Notes under the pieces: model-generated
What the model was told of the DNA's origin: nothing
Seen by the model: the letters and a program-made list of their open reading frames with translations, nothing else
Databases searched by the model: none
Part shown: one piece after another, positions 9,435 through 20,845 of the stretch
Layout: the number at the start of each line of letters is the position of its first letter
How positions within the stretch are numbered: the stretch's first letter is position 1
Position numbers and translations under genes: made by a program
Origin: Meinhardsimonia xiamenensis
GTDB taxonomy: Bacteria; Pseudomonadota; Alphaproteobacteria; Rhodobacterales; Rhodobacteraceae
Assembly (NCBI RefSeq): GCF_900102905.1
Contig: NZ_FNFV01000002.1
Coordinates: 541,933 to 605,932, forward strand
DNA: 64,000 nucleotides
Reading direction: 5' to 3'

Positions 9435-10216
9435 GCGGCGTCCGCCACCTCGGGCGTCTTGGCGCCGGTCATGAACGCCACCGCATCGGACATGGTGTAG
9501 TCCTTGGGGTCGATGGTGCAGAGCCGCCGGCCGAGACGATGGATGTGGATCCGGTCGGCCACTTCGAAGACATGCGGCATGTTGTGGCTGATCAGCACGA
9601 TGGCAATGCCCCGCGCGCGCACGTCCTTGATCAGCTCCAGCACCCGTCGGCTTTCCTTCACCCCGAGCGCCGCCGTCGGTTCGTCCATGATGATGAACTT
9701 GGTGGCGAAGGCGGCCGCGCGGGCCACGGCCACGCCCTGGCGCTGGCCGCCCGAGAGCGTCTCGACGGGCTGGCGGATCGATTGCACGGTCATCAGCCCG
9801 AGCTCGTTGAGCTTCTCGCGCGCGAACCGCTCCATCGCCGGTTTGTCCAGCATGCGCAGCCACTTACCCAGAAAGCCGGGACGACGGAGCTCGCGGCCGG
9901 TGAACATGTTGTCGGCGATCGAGAGCGCGGGCGAGAGCGCCAGCGTCTGATAGACGATCTCGATGCCCATCTCGCGCGCCTCGATCGGCGAGGAGAAATG
10001 CACCGGTTTGCCCTCGATCAGGATCTCGCCCTCGTCGGGCTGCAGCGCTCCGCAGATCGCCTTGACGATCGAGGACTTGCCCGCGCCGTTGTCGCCGATG
10101 ACGGCGAGGATCTCGCCGTGGCGCAGTTCGAAGTCGGAGTGGTCGATGGCGACCACGTGGCCGAAGCGCTTCACAAGGCCCCGGGCCTGAACGAGGGGGA
10201 CGTCTTTCGTGCTCAT
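9431..10216 (-). CDS. frcA: Sugar ABC transporter ATP-binding protein, fructose (FrcA) type
   Basis: 261-residue ATPase with Walker A GDNGAGKSSIVKAI, signature LSGGQRQGVAVARAAAF, Walker B KFIIMDEPTAALG and H-loop LISHNMPHVFEVADRIHI. A single nucleotide-binding domain, with the EPTAALGV and HNMPHVFEVADR sequences, is typical of the FrcA branch, unlike the double-domain ribose or xylose ATPases. The ATG at 10216 overlaps the permease stop as ATGA and has GGAGGG upstream; an alternative start 7 codons earlier lies inside the permease gene. It is the last gene of the frcBCA operon. Specificity for fructose is by family resemblance; mannose or ribose are also possible. Confidence 0.85.
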   Translation of the reverse strand: MSTKDVPLVQARGLVKRFGHVVAIDHSDFELRHGEILAVIGDNGAGKSSIVKAICGALQPDEGEILIEGKPVHFSSPIEAREMGIEIVYQTLALSPALSIADNMFTGRELRRPGFLGKWLRMLDKPAMERFAREKLNELGLMTVQSIRQPVETLSGGQRQGVAVARAAAFATKFIIMDEPTAALGVKESRRVLELIKDVRARGIAIVLISHNMPHVFEVADRIHIHRLGRRLCTIDPKDYTMSDAVAFMTGAKTPEVADAA

Positions 10217-11295
10217 GCCGAAACCCTCCGGATCCACTGGTCGATGGCGACCGCGATGATGATGAGCCAGCCGATGGCGAAGACCTGCCAGAGCACATCC
10301 ACGCCGGCGATCCTGAGGCCCGACTGGAACACGCCCACGATCAAGGCCCCGAAGAGCGCTCCGAGAATCGAGCCGCGCCCGCCGAAAAGCGAGATGCCGC
10401 CAATGACCACGGCCGTGATCGACTGCAGGTTCCCTTCATAGAAAGACTGCGGCGAGATCGAGCCGACCCGGCCGATCGCGGCCCAGCCGGCCAGGGCACA
10501 GAGGAACCCCGCGAGGGTATAGACCGACAGCAGCACGCGTTCGGTGCGGATGCCCGAAAGCTCCGCCGCCTCCGGATCGTCGCCCACGGCATAGACATGC
10601 CGGCCCCATGCGGTGTGGTTGAGCATGTACCACAGCGCCAGGAACATAAGCACCATCAGGATCACGCCGAAGGTGATCTTGGCGCCCCCGAGCTGGATCG
10701 ACTCGCCGAAGAACTTCAAGAGCGGTGCCTTCTCGTCGATGTCCTGGCTGCGGATCGACTGCGCGCCGGAAAGCCAGAGGTTGAGCGCGAAGAACACGTT
10801 CCAGGTGCCGAGCGTGGTGATGAAGGGCGGCAGCTTGACGCGGGTGATGAGCACGCCGTTCAGGAGCCCCGCCGCAGCCCCGCCGGCAAAACCGGCAACG
10901 ATGGCGATGGGCGTCGGCACGCCCATGTTGACCGCGAGATTGCCCATGACGACCGACATCAGCACCATGATCGCCGCCACCGAAAGATCGATGCCGGCGG
11001 TAAGGATGATCAGGCTCTGGGCCGCGGCCAGCATGCCGATGATCGACACCTGCTGCATGATGAGGCTGAGGTTGAAGGGCGAGAAGAACCTCTCGCCGGC
11101 GATGATGCCGAAGGCGACGAGGCTCAGCGCCAGCACGATCACCGGCACAAGCGTGGGGTTGTTGTGCAAGACGTGCTGGATATGGTCGAGAAGCGTGCGG
11201 CGCCGTGGCTGAAATTCGGCAACCGCGCTCGCGGCTCCGGCGAGGCCTGCCTCGGCCTCGGTGGCGCCGGGGGAGCGATCGGCGACGTCGTTCAT
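10213..11295 (-). CDS. frcC: Sugar ABC transporter permease, fructose (FrcC) type
   Basis: 360-residue integral membrane permease of the ribose/fructose family, with about ten membrane helices. Conserved segments include QSLIILTAGIDLSVAAIMVL, TLGTWNVFFALN, YAVGDDPEAAELSGI and the C-terminal GGISLFGGRGSILGALFGAL. The ATG at 11295 has AAGGAG upstream, and an earlier in-frame ATG 7 codons before is less well placed. It pairs with the ATPase downstream (4-base overlap) and the binding protein upstream, from which it is separated by a strong stem-loop. Confidence 0.88.
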   Translation of the reverse strand: MNDVADRSPGATEAEAGLAGAASAVAEFQPRRRTLLDHIQHVLHNNPTLVPVIVLALSLVAFGIIAGERFFSPFNLSLIMQQVSIIGMLAAAQSLIILTAGIDLSVAAIMVLMSVVMGNLAVNMGVPTPIAIVAGFAGGAAAGLLNGVLITRVKLPPFITTLGTWNVFFALNLWLSGAQSIRSQDIDEKAPLLKFFGESIQLGGAKITFGVILMVLMFLALWYMLNHTAWGRHVYAVGDDPEAAELSGIRTERVLLSVYTLAGFLCALAGWAAIGRVGSISPQSFYEGNLQSITAVVIGGISLFGGRGSILGALFGALIVGVFQSGLRIAGVDVLWQVFAIGWLIIIAVAIDQWIRRVSA

Positions 11296-11375
11296 GCGGC
11301 TCTCCTTTACCGGCAAGGTTGGCCGGGAGGTCGGACCGGGTCAAGGACGCGGTGTCGGGATGGATTTTCCGGCGC

Positions 11376-11401
11376 GCGGGGCGCCCCGCCGGGCGCCCCG
11401 C
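11376..11401 (-). terminator. Stem-loop between the sugar-binding protein and permease genes
   Basis: Exact 11-base inverted repeat (11376-11386 with 11391-11401) and a 4-base loop, 21 bases after the binding-protein stop codon on the minus strand. No T run follows. Such hairpins between binding-protein and permease genes commonly give partial termination or protect the upstream mRNA, so that more binding protein is made. Confidence 0.65.
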
Positions 11402-11422
11402 TGCCGTGCTGCTGCCGGCCTG

Positions 11423-12436
11423 TCAGCCCCAGCAGAGCTTGAGGCCTTCCTCGCTCGAGATCGAGGGCACGCCCTCCACCGGCTGATCGGTCACGAGCGC
11501 CACGCCGGTGTCGAAGAAGTCCTTGCCCGGGGTGGGGGCGGGCTTGCTGCCGTCCTCGGCCCACCTGGCGATGGCTTCGACGCCCAGCGCGGCCATGCGC
11601 AGCGGGTACTGCTGGGCGGTGGCGTCGATGATGCCCTCGGCGACGTTGCGCACGCCCGGGCAGCCGCCGTCGACCGAGACGATGATCACGTCATCGGCGC
11701 TCTTGCCGGCGGCCTTGAGCGCCTCCCAGGCGCCGGCGGCGGCGGGCTCGTTGATGGTATAGACGACGTTGATGTTGGGGTCGATCTGCAGGAGGTTCTC
11801 CATCGCCTTGCGGCCGCCCTCTTCGTTGCCGTTGGTCACGTCGTGGCCGACGATGCGCGGATCGTCCTCGTCGCCGATGTCGGTCGGATCCTTGATGTCG
11901 ATGCCGAAGCCGTGCAGGAAGCCACCGTCACGCAGATAGTCCACCGACACCTCCGAGGGGTTGAGATCAAGCAGCGCGATGCGCGCGTTTGCCGCCTCGT
12001 CGCCGAGCTTGGCGCGCGCCCACATGCCGATCAGCTCGCCGGCGCGGAAATTGTCGGTGGCGAAGGTGGCATCGGCCACGTCGGCGGGCTCGAAGGGCGT
12101 GTCGAGGGCGATGACCAGAAGCCCGTTCTCACGCGCCTCGGTGACCACCGGCGCCAGCGCGCGGCTGTCGGAGGGGGTGATGAGAATGCCCTTCGCGCCC
12201 GCGGCGATGCAGGATTCGACCGCGGCGACCTGGCTTTCGACGTCACCGTCGATCTTGCCGGCGAAGGTCATCAGCTCGATGCCGAGCTCCTGCGCCTTGG
12301 CGGTGGCGCCCTCCTTCATCTTGACGAAAAAGGGGTTGGTGTCGGTCTTGGTGATCAGGCAGGCCTTGGTTTCGGCCATGGCCATGGTCGCGGTTCCCGC
12401 GAGAACCAGCGCGGTGGTGGCGAGAAGTCCTTTCAT
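11423..12436 (-). CDS. frcB: Periplasmic sugar-binding protein, fructose (FrcB) type
   Basis: 337-residue solute-binding protein of the ribose-binding (Peripla_BP_4) fold. It has a Sec signal peptide ([21 protein letters not shown], cleaved near AMA/ET), then [15 protein letters not shown], a sugar-contact region typical of the family, [12 protein letters not shown], and the hinge segment [15 protein letters not shown]. It delivers the sugar to FrcC/FrcA. As the promoter-proximal gene it would be made in excess. The upstream intergenic region has a TTGACA sequence and a perfect palindrome, which the divergent ROK regulator probably uses. Confidence 0.88.
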   Translation of the reverse strand: MKGLLATTALVLAGTATMAMAETKACLITKTDTNPFFVKMKEGATAKAQELGIELMTFAGKIDGDVESQVAAVESCIAAGAKGILITPSDSRALAPVVTEARENGLLVIALDTPFEPADVADATFATDNFRAGELIGMWARAKLGDEAANARIALLDLNPSEVSVDYLRDGGFLHGFGIDIKDPTDIGDEDDPRIVGHDVTNGNEEGGRKAMENLLQIDPNINVVYTINEPAAAGAWEALKAAGKSADDVIIVSVDGGCPGVRNVAEGIIDATAQQYPLRMAALGVEAIARWAEDGSKPAPTPGKDFFDTGVALVTDQPVEGVPSISSEEGLKLCWG

Positions 12437-12555
12437 TGCGTCCTCCCTTGAGTGATGCGCTTTGCTGTCCGCACACGGCGGGCAGCCTTCGGCCCGCCGT
12501 ACCTGCCGCCTCCTCTGCTGCAGGTCACGCTGAAAAGGCCCGATTCGTGGCTCCC

Positions 12556-12581
12556 TGTCAATATTTAAATCAACTTGATTT
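12556..12581. promoter_or_regulatory. Divergent promoter region with a perfect operator-like palindrome
   Basis: AAATCAA and TTGATTT face each other around one base at 12567-12581. Six bases away on the minus strand is TTGACA (12556-12561), a consensus -35 hexamer pointing to the sugar-binding protein gene; no good -10 was found. The palindrome is 45-59 bases upstream of the ROK start codon, so one bound regulator could control both directions. ROK repressors such as NagC and Mlc use AT-rich operators, so the adjacent ROK protein is the likely ligand. Confidence 0.6.
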
Positions 12582-12625
12582 ATTTATTGAGCCTGCCATG
12601 TTTGCGGCAGGCGGAGGAGGCGCCT

Positions 12626-13837
12626 ATGGTGCGGATCATGGATGGGGACGAAGGCAGGATACCCGCCGGCGGCGCGAACCAGAGTCGCATTCGCGACCAT
12701 AACGAACGGCTGATCCTGTCCCTGCTGCTGCGCAAGGGCGCGCGGCCCGGCAGCGACATCGCCCGCCTGACCGGCCTGAGCCCGCAGACCGTCTCGATCA
12801 TCCTGCGCGAGCTTGAGCGCGACGGGCTCGTCTCGCGGGGCGAGCCGGTGCGCGGCAAGGTCGGCAAGCCCTCGATCCCGATGCAACTCAATCCCGACGG
12901 GGTGATGTCGCTGGGGCTCAGGGTGGGGCGGCGCTCGGCGGATCTGCTGCTGCTCGACTTTCGCGGTCATGTGCGCTGGCAGATCCAGACGACCTACGCG
13001 GTCTCGCTGCCCAGAACGGTTTTCGCCTTCCTGCGTGACGGACTTGAGGCGATGCGCCGGGAGGTTCCGGCTGGCGGGCAGGCGAGGATCGCGGGAATCG
13101 GTGTAGGGATCCCCTTCGAGATGTGGCGCTGGAACCAGCTCTCCGGCGACAGCGCCCGCGAGTTCCGGTCCTGGAAGGACATCGACTTTCCTGCCGAGGT
13201 GCGGGCATTCACCGATCTGCCGGTGTTCATGGTCAACGACGCAACCGCCGCCGCCCACGCCGAGCATTTGTTCGGCCGCGGTGCCGAGTTCCGGGACTAT
13301 GCCTACTTCTTCATCGGCTCCTTCACCGGGGGAGGGGTGGTGCTCAACGGCTCGGTCTACGAAGGAAACCGCGGCAATGCGGGGGCACTCGGCGCGTTGC
13401 GCACCACCGGCCCGCAGGGCGAGAGCCAGCAGCTCATCGATGTCGCCTCGCTGCACGTGCTCGAGCGGCGGCTGATCGAGGTTGGAATCGATCCGGCGAT
13501 CCTCTGGCACAAGCCGCAGGACTGGAGCGCGATCACGCGGCATGTCGAGCCGTGGATCGGCCAGACGGCGCAGGAACTGGCCAAGGCGGCGCTGTCGGTA
13601 TGCTCGGTGATCGACTTCGAGGCGGTGCTCATCGACGGAGCCTTTCCGGAGGACGTGCGCGAGGAGCTGGTGGCCCGGGTGCGGCGCTACATCGTGCATC
13701 AGGACATGCGCGGGCTTATCGCGCCACGCATCGAGGCGGGAGCGGTGGGCGAGAATGCGCGCGGGATCGGTGCGGCGGCTGCGCCGGTGCTGCGGCAGTT
13801 TCTGCTGGACACCAACGCGGCATTCGCCTTTCGCTGA
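12626..13837 (+). CDS. ROK-family transcriptional regulator of the sugar transporter
   Basis: 403-residue protein with an N-terminal winged helix-turn-helix (about residues 15-75: HNERLILSLLLRKGARPGSD and LSPQTVSIILRELERDGLVS) followed by a ROK sugar-kinase-like domain. The ROK part has GIGVGIPFEMWRW, NDATAAAHAEHLFG and GSFTGGGVVLNG. The usual zinc-binding Cys cluster of ROK proteins (CxCGxxGC) is absent, so it may lack the zinc site. The ATG at 12626 has GGAGGAGG upstream; an earlier TTG start would lie inside the operator. It is divergent from frcBCA and probably represses it until the sugar or its phosphate binds. Confidence 0.85.
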   Translation: MVRIMDGDEGRIPAGGANQSRIRDHNERLILSLLLRKGARPGSDIARLTGLSPQTVSIILRELERDGLVSRGEPVRGKVGKPSIPMQLNPDGVMSLGLRVGRRSADLLLLDFRGHVRWQIQTTYAVSLPRTVFAFLRDGLEAMRREVPAGGQARIAGIGVGIPFEMWRWNQLSGDSAREFRSWKDIDFPAEVRAFTDLPVFMVNDATAAAHAEHLFGRGAEFRDYAYFFIGSFTGGGVVLNGSVYEGNRGNAGALGALRTTGPQGESQQLIDVASLHVLERRLIEVGIDPAILWHKPQDWSAITRHVEPWIGQTAQELAKAALSVCSVIDFEAVLIDGAFPEDVREELVARVRRYIVHQDMRGLIAPRIEAGAVGENARGIGAAAAPVLRQFLLDTNAAFAFR

Positions 13838-14820
13838 GGCGCTGCCGGGCGCATGCCCAACCGGAATGGCGCGGGTGTCTCGAAGCGCTTCGGGCAGTTC
13901 GCGTCATGGGAAACCGTGGCGCAGGCCGTTCGTCACCAAGCCCGGCTCGAGCGTTTCTCCGGTCCGAGCGGCTGGAATTCCGGCGCCGCGGCCCGGTGGC
14001 AATCCGCGGCTCTGCGCCGGGGGCAGCTAAGCGCCCGGAAGCGCCCGCGCGCCAGTTGGCGATGTGGCGCATTCCTGCCCCTCCCGGTAGCCAGGCCGCG
14101 CGTTTCTCAGCCTGTCGCCCGCAACTCAGCGGCGCACGGCGTGGCCCCGACCCCGAAACGCCCCGCGGCGGCGGGCGGCTTTGCCGCCGTCCCGGCTTTT
14201 GCCGGCCGCCATGCCCCCGGGTCCGCCTTCCGGCGGCGTGCGCGCCGTCTCCGTTCAACGGCTTGCGTGGATGGCCTTTGGGGACGTTCCGTCTGTCGTT
14301 CAGACGAGCGAAGAAACCTCGCCGGATCATCGAGGGCCCGACTTGCGTTCTGCCAGGGGGGGGCGGCCCGCAGCGCCAGCCTTCATGCGGTCTTGATCGA
14401 AGCGGCACGTTCTTGCACCTCGCTGCGCCGGTGCGATGGTCCTGGCGGATTTTCCGGGCGGGGGGCAGGGCATCCGGGCGACACGTGACGGTGGTCTGTG
14501 CGAAGAGCAGTGCGCCGGGGCACCAGGCCTCGCCTTTCGTGCGCTTTCAGCGAGTCGCGGGATGCGGCACGTCCCTCGAGCCGGCGCCGCGGCAGGGCGA
14601 TTGCAGAGGCGGGTGGACGCTTGCGGGGCGCGTGCAATGCATGAGCCGTCTCCATTCTGGACACATCGGTTGAGGCTGCGGCCTGGAGCCATCACGAATG
14701 GCTCCCGCGCGAGCTCGCGTCCAGACTGACGCCCGGAGATTGCGACAGGGTTAAGGCGCGCGGCGAAACCTGCGCGATTTTAGAAAAAGGCGGAGAAGGC
14801 GGAGACTGCGGCGGGCGTGG
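13838..14820 (+). other. Gene-free stretch of about 1 kb
   Basis: No frame here gives a recognisable protein; the open frames on both strands are proline/arginine-rich and look like artefacts of high GC. No tRNA-like or other familiar RNA signature was found. A perfect 8-base hairpin (GGAGCCAT at 14685-14692 with ATGGCTCC at 14698-14705) and a GGCGGC/GCCGCC hairpin near 14175-14195 are present. It may be a decayed gene, a long 3' region or an unrecognised RNA. Confidence 0.5.
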
Positions 14821-14850
14821 CGCCCGCCCCGGCCTGTCGCGGGGCGGGCG
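14821..14850 (-). terminator. Stem-loop downstream of acs
   Basis: Perfect 10-base stem (CGCCCGCCCC at 14821-14830 and GGGGCGGGCG at 14841-14850) with a 10-base loop, starting 10 bases after the acs stop codon. The next bases on the minus strand are not T-rich, though a CTTTTTCTAAAA stretch occurs about 35 bases further on. A likely transcript end for acs. Confidence 0.6.
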
Positions 14851-14860
14851 CGGTGCCGCA

Positions 14861-16816
<1,956 letters not shown>

Positions 16817-16838
16817 GTCGCAATGTCCTCCTGTCCCG

Positions 16839-16873
16839 GCGGCGCCGGCGTGACTGGGCAAGCCGGGCGCCGC
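16839..16873 (-). terminator. Inverted repeat between livF and acs
   Basis: GCGGCGCC at 16839-16846 and GGCGCCGC at 16866-16873 form an 8-base stem within the 66-base gap. It may weaken read-through from the liv genes into acs. No T run is seen, and it ends about 22 bases before the acs start. Confidence 0.35.
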
Positions 16874-16882
16874 GATGCGACT

Positions 16883-17668
16883 TCAGATGGCGAGGTATTC
16901 GGCGCGAAGCGCCTCGTTGTCCAGAACCTCCTGCGCGGACCCGTCGAACACCACGTTGCCGGTGTCGAGGATCACGGCGCGGTCGGCAAGCATCAAGGCG
17001 CGGATGGCGTTTTGCTCCACGATCACCGTGGTGATGCCCTGTTCCTTGATGACCTTCAGCGTGCGCTCGATCTCGTCCACGATCACCGGCGCAAGCCCCT
17101 CGTAGGGCTCGTCGAGCAGAAGCACCTTGATGTCGCGCGCCAGCGCCCGGGCAATCGCCAGCATCTGCTGCTCGCCGCCAGAGAGCGTCACGCCCTCCTG
17201 CTTGCGCCGCTCTCCGAGACGGGGGAACAGCTCGTAGATGCGCTCCAGCGACCAGCCGATGGGCGGGGCTATCTGCGCCAGCTGGATGTTCTCCTCGACC
17301 GTCAGGCCGGGAATGATGCGCCGGTCCTCGGGCACGAGCTGCAGTCCGGCCCGCGCAGCCTCATGGGCGGACATGCGGTGCAGCGGCTGGTGATCGAGCC
17401 AGATCTCGCCATGGGTCACCTGCGGGCTGCCAGTGCGGGCGATGGCGCGCAACGTGGAGGTCTTGCCTGCCCCGTTGCGCCCCAGAAGGGCGAGGATTTC
17501 GCCCTCGTGCACGTTGAAGCTCACGCCCTGCACGATGTAGCTCTCGCCGTAGTAGGCATGCACATCCCACACGCTGAGAAACGCCGGCGCGGTTTCGGCC
17601 ATGTTGGCGTGCCTGGAGAAATCCGGCCGCTGGAACTTGCCCGAGCGGGTTTCCTCGATCATCGTCAT
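16883..17668 (-). CDS. livF: Branched-chain amino acid-type ABC transporter ATP-binding protein (LivF)
   Basis: 261-residue ATPase of the HAAT family. Motifs: Walker A GRNGAGKTSTLRAIA, signature TLSGGEQQMLAIARAL, Walker B VLLLDEPYEGLAP, H-loop VIVEQNAIRALMLADR. The DEPYEGLAP sequence is diagnostic of the LivF subgroup. It has an N-terminal extension of about 30 residues before the first beta strand; a start at the in-frame ATG for MAETAPAF (about residue 23) is possible. Its start overlaps the livG stop by one base. Last of the four transporter genes, just before acs. Confidence 0.88.
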   Translation of the reverse strand: MTMIEETRSGKFQRPDFSRHANMAETAPAFLSVWDVHAYYGESYIVQGVSFNVHEGEILALLGRNGAGKTSTLRAIARTGSPQVTHGEIWLDHQPLHRMSAHEAARAGLQLVPEDRRIIPGLTVEENIQLAQIAPPIGWSLERIYELFPRLGERRKQEGVTLSGGEQQMLAIARALARDIKVLLLDEPYEGLAPVIVDEIERTLKVIKEQGITTVIVEQNAIRALMLADRAVILDTGNVVFDGSAQEVLDNEALRAEYLAI

Positions 17669-18423
17669 CAGGCGGCCTCCCCAAGATAGGCTTCACGGAC
17701 CTTCGGATGGCCCTTGATGTTTTCGGGCGTGTCCTCGACGAGCGGCGCGCCCTGCGCCAGAACGGTGATGCGCTGGGCGAGGCTGAACACCACATGCATG
17801 TCGTGCTCGATGATCACCATGGTGATGTCGCGCTTGGCGTGGATCTGGCGCAGGAGCTCGATGGTCCGGTTGGTGTCGGCCCGCGCCATGCCGGCAGTCG
17901 GCTCGTCGAGAAGCAGCAGGCGCGGCTCCTGCACCAGACACATGGCAAGCTCGAGCCGCCGCTTGTCGCCGCGGCTGAGCGCCGCGGCATGCATGTCGCG
18001 CCTCTCGAGCATGCCGACATCGGCCAGCGCCGCTTCGGCCTGCGCGACAATCTCCGCCTCGTTCTCCACCGTCTCGAAGGCGTGCATGCGGAAGACGCCA
18101 TCGCGCTTGGCGAAGCAGGGGATCATGACGTTCTCGATGACGGTGAGATCGCCGAAGATCTCGGGTGTCTGGAACACCCGGGAAATCCCCATCTGGTTGA
18201 TCTCATAGGGCTTGCGCCCCAAGAGCGACTGGCCATCGAACATCACCGAGCCCGTGTCGGGCACGAGCTTGCCGACGAGCACGTTGAGAAGCGTCGACTT
18301 GCCCGCCCCGTTTGGCCCGATGATGGCATGCACGCTGTGCTCGGCGACCGAGAGGTTGACATCGCGCAGCGCCTTCAGACCGCCGAAGCTCTTGGAGACG
18401 TTCTTGACTTCGAGAATGCCCAT
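17668..18423 (-). CDS. livG: Branched-chain amino acid-type ABC transporter ATP-binding protein (LivG)
   Basis: 251-residue ATPase with Walker [16 protein letters not shown]-loop VFQTPEIFGDLTVIENVMIP, Walker B LLLLDEPTAGMA and H-loop VIIEHDMHVVFSLAQRI. The signature motif is ALSRGDKRRLELAMCL in place of the usual LSGGQ, a change at the ATP-contacting Ser-Gly-Gly step; related proteins in this lineage seem to share it. EPTAGM and EHDMHVVF mark the LivG subgroup. It works as a heterodimer with LivF on the LivHM permease. Confidence 0.88.
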   Translation of the reverse strand: MGILEVKNVSKSFGGLKALRDVNLSVAEHSVHAIIGPNGAGKSTLLNVLVGKLVPDTGSVMFDGQSLLGRKPYEINQMGISRVFQTPEIFGDLTVIENVMIPCFAKRDGVFRMHAFETVENEAEIVAQAEAALADVGMLERRDMHAAALSRGDKRRLELAMCLVQEPRLLLLDEPTAGMARADTNRTIELLRQIHAKRDITMVIIEHDMHVVFSLAQRITVLAQGAPLVEDTPENIKGHPKVREAYLGEAA

Positions 18424-18438
18424 TGTCCGTCTCCTTCC

Positions 18439-19677
18439 TCACTCGGCCACATGCGGCGTGGGCTTGGGGTGATGCTCGGGGTCCGGCCCCGGCGGCGGCG
18501 CCTTGCGGCGGCGGAACAGCCCGAGGATGCGCTGGCCGCCCTCCACCAGCCCGCCGGGCAGGAAGATCACCACCAGCATGAACAGGATGCCGAGCGTCAG
18601 GTGCCAGCCCTTCCCGACGAAGGGATGGACGAGCGTGACCATGAAGTCTTCCAGGCCGTCGGGCAGGAAGGCGAACCAGCCGTGCAGCACGTTGTCGTTG
18701 ATTTTCGAGAAGATGTTCTCGAAGTACTTGATGAAGCCCGCGCCGAGCACCGGGCCGATCAGCGTCCCGGCACCGCCGAGAATGGTCATCAGCACCACCT
18801 CGCCCGACGCCGTCCACTGCATCCGTTCGGCGCCCGCGAGCGGATCCATGCAGGCCAGAAGCCCGCCGGCAAGCCCGGCATAGGTGCCCGAGATCACGAA
18901 GGCCGCCAGCGTGTAGGGGCGCGCGTTGATGCCGGTGTAGTAAAGGCGCGTCTGGTTCGACTTCACCCCGCGCAGCATCAGCCCGAAGGGCGAGCGGAAG
19001 ATGCGGATGGCGATGTAGAAGGCAATCAGCATCACCGCCGCGGCAAAGTAGTAGCCGCCGGAGAAGGTGAACACCCAGTCGCCCAGATGCAGGTCATAGC
19101 TGTCGCGCATCTCGATGCCGAAGAAGTTGGGCACCGGGATGCCGCCGTCGGGCGTGCGCTGCACGCCGAGGATGCGCGGGTCGTCGAGCGTGAGCTGCAG
19201 GCCGGTCTCGCCGTTCGTGAGGTTGAAGCGCGAGTTGGGGTTGCCCAGCACCGAATAGGCGAGGTTGTAGCACATCTGCGCGAAGGCGAGCGTCAGGATC
19301 GAGAAGTAGATGCCCGACCGGCGCAGCGAGACATAGCCGATGCCGAGCGCCAGGATCGCCGAGATCGCCATCGAAAACAGCACCGCCGGGATCACCTGCA
19401 TGCCGATGAGCTTGAACATCCACACCGCGGCGTAGGAACCGACGCCGAGGAAGGCGGCGTGCCCGAAGCTGAGATAGCCCGTCAGCCCGAAGAGGATGTT
19501 GAAGCCGATGGCGAAGATCCCGTAGATGACGAAGCGCTGCATCAGGTCCGGGTATCCGGCGTTCAGCGTCGCCAGCCCCGAGCCCTCGGGGAAGGGGTTG
19601 AGGATGAACGGCGCCAAGAGCGTCAGCACCGCAACGATGATCAGAAGCGCCGTGTCCTGTCTGTTAAGTCCCAGCAT
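18439..19677 (-). CDS. livM: Branched-chain amino acid-type ABC transporter permease (LivM)
   Basis: 412-residue permease with about ten membrane helices. Typical segments are [54 protein letters not shown] and [20 protein letters not shown]. The charged tail ([19 protein letters not shown]) is cytoplasmic. The ATG at 19677 has GGAGGAG 8 bases upstream and is preferred to a GTG three codons earlier that overlaps the livH stop. Pairs with LivH to form the channel. Confidence 0.87.
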   Translation of the reverse strand: MLGLNRQDTALLIIVAVLTLLAPFILNPFPEGSGLATLNAGYPDLMQRFVIYGIFAIGFNILFGLTGYLSFGHAAFLGVGSYAAVWMFKLIGMQVIPAVLFSMAISAILALGIGYVSLRRSGIYFSILTLAFAQMCYNLAYSVLGNPNSRFNLTNGETGLQLTLDDPRILGVQRTPDGGIPVPNFFGIEMRDSYDLHLGDWVFTFSGGYYFAAAVMLIAFYIAIRIFRSPFGLMLRGVKSNQTRLYYTGINARPYTLAAFVISGTYAGLAGGLLACMDPLAGAERMQWTASGEVVLMTILGGAGTLIGPVLGAGFIKYFENIFSKINDNVLHGWFAFLPDGLEDFMVTLVHPFVGKGWHLTLGILFMLVVIFLPGGLVEGGQRILGLFRRRKAPPPGPDPEHHPKPTPHVAE

Positions 19678-19682
19678 GGGCC

Positions 19683-20714
19683 TCACTCCTCCATGACGCC
19701 CTTGCGGCCCATCAGCCCGCGCGGACGCGTGAGCAGGATGACGATGGCGACAATGTAGATGATGATCTGGTCGATCGAGGGCAGGATCTGCTTGACCGCG
19801 TCAAGCGAGGCATAGGCCTCGAGAATGCCGAGCAGGAAACCCGCAGCCACCGCGCCGGGCAGGCTGCCCATGCCGCCGACCACGACGACCACGAAGCTCA
19901 GCACCAGAAAATCCATGCCCATGTGGTAGTTGGGCGAGTTGATGGGGGCATACATCGCGCCCGCGAGCCCCGCCACGATGGCGGCGATGGCGAACATGAC
20001 CGCGAAGCGGCGGTTGATGTCGATGCCCAGAAGCTGCACCGTCTCGCGGTCGGCCATGCCCGCGCGCACCACCATGCCGAAGGTGGTGAACTGCAAAAAG
20101 CCGAAGACGGCCGCGATCACCACCGCGGCGAAGAAGGTGTAGAACAGCCGCCAGACCGGATAGACGATGGCGTTTTCGGGAAAGCCGAGCAGCATGCCCA
20201 CATCGGCGCCGCCGGCCATCGCTGGCGGGGCGGGGGTGGGAATGGGGTTGGCGCCGAAGAAATACTTGACGATCTCCTGCAGCACGATCGCAAGGCCGAA
20301 GGTCACGAGGATCTGGTCGGCGTGCGGCCGGCGGTAGAAGTAGCGGATCAGCCCGCGCTCCATCGCCAGACCCAGGAGGCCCATCACCGGGATCACCAGG
20401 AGGATCGACAGAGGCACCGACCAGTCGATGATCGCCTGTCCGGCCTCGGGGCCGAACCAGCCGATCACATAGGGCGTCTCGACCTTCAGCGGATTGCCGA
20501 GAAAGTCGGTCTGGGTCGGGTCAATGGTGATGTAGCTCAGCGACAGAAGGCGGTTGAAGACCACCGCGCAGAAGGCGCCCAGCATGAACAGCGCGCCGTG
20601 GGCGAAGTTCACCACCCCGAGCGTGCCGAAGATGATCGTCAGACCCAGCGCGATCAGCGCATAGGCCGAGCCCTTGTCGAGCCCGTTGAGGGTTTGCAGG
20701 ATGATTGCGTCCAT
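19683..20714 (-). CDS. livH: Branched-chain amino acid-type ABC transporter permease (LivH)
   Basis: 343-residue permease with about eight membrane helices. [36 protein letters not shown] and [20 protein letters not shown] are hallmarks of LivH. A periplasmic insert (about residues 65-90, [20 protein letters not shown]) is longer than in enteric LivH and resembles versions seen near acs in related genomes. A GTG three codons upstream is an alternative start. It follows a strong terminator-like hairpin after the binding-protein gene, so it may have lower or separate expression. Confidence 0.87.
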   Translation of the reverse strand: MDAIILQTLNGLDKGSAYALIALGLTIIFGTLGVVNFAHGALFMLGAFCAVVFNRLLSLSYITIDPTQTDFLGNPLKVETPYVIGWFGPEAGQAIIDWSVPLSILLVIPVMGLLGLAMERGLIRYFYRRPHADQILVTFGLAIVLQEIVKYFFGANPIPTPAPPAMAGGADVGMLLGFPENAIVYPVWRLFYTFFAAVVIAAVFGFLQFTTFGMVVRAGMADRETVQLLGIDINRRFAVMFAIAAIVAGLAGAMYAPINSPNYHMGMDFLVLSFVVVVVGGMGSLPGAVAAGFLLGILEAYASLDAVKQILPSIDQIIIYIVAIVILLTRPRGLMGRKGVMEE

Positions 20715-20796
20715 GGTCCCCACCCTTGCAGTGATCGGCAGAACCGAGCCGCGTGGCTGACATCCGCCGTCTGCGAGGCTGCCGCTTGCGGCGGCG

Positions 20797-20830
20797 AAAA
20801 GGGGCGGGCAGCCGACGTGACTGCCCGCCC
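20797..20830 (-). terminator. Intrinsic terminator or attenuator after the binding-protein gene
   Basis: Perfect 10-base stem (GGGCGGGCAG at 20802-20811 with CTGCCCGCCC at 20821-20830) with a 9-base loop, 15 bases after the stop codon and followed on the minus strand by CCTTTTCGCC. This is a good intrinsic terminator shape. Because livH follows on the same strand, it probably gives partial termination and excess binding protein. Confidence 0.75.
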
Positions 20831-20845
20831 GGTGTCACGTGCGTG

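Noticed and set aside
13853..14488. Open frame of 211 codons in the gene-free stretch
   Set aside because: No motif, arginine-rich, no convincing ribosome-binding site, and overlapping open frames in several other phases.
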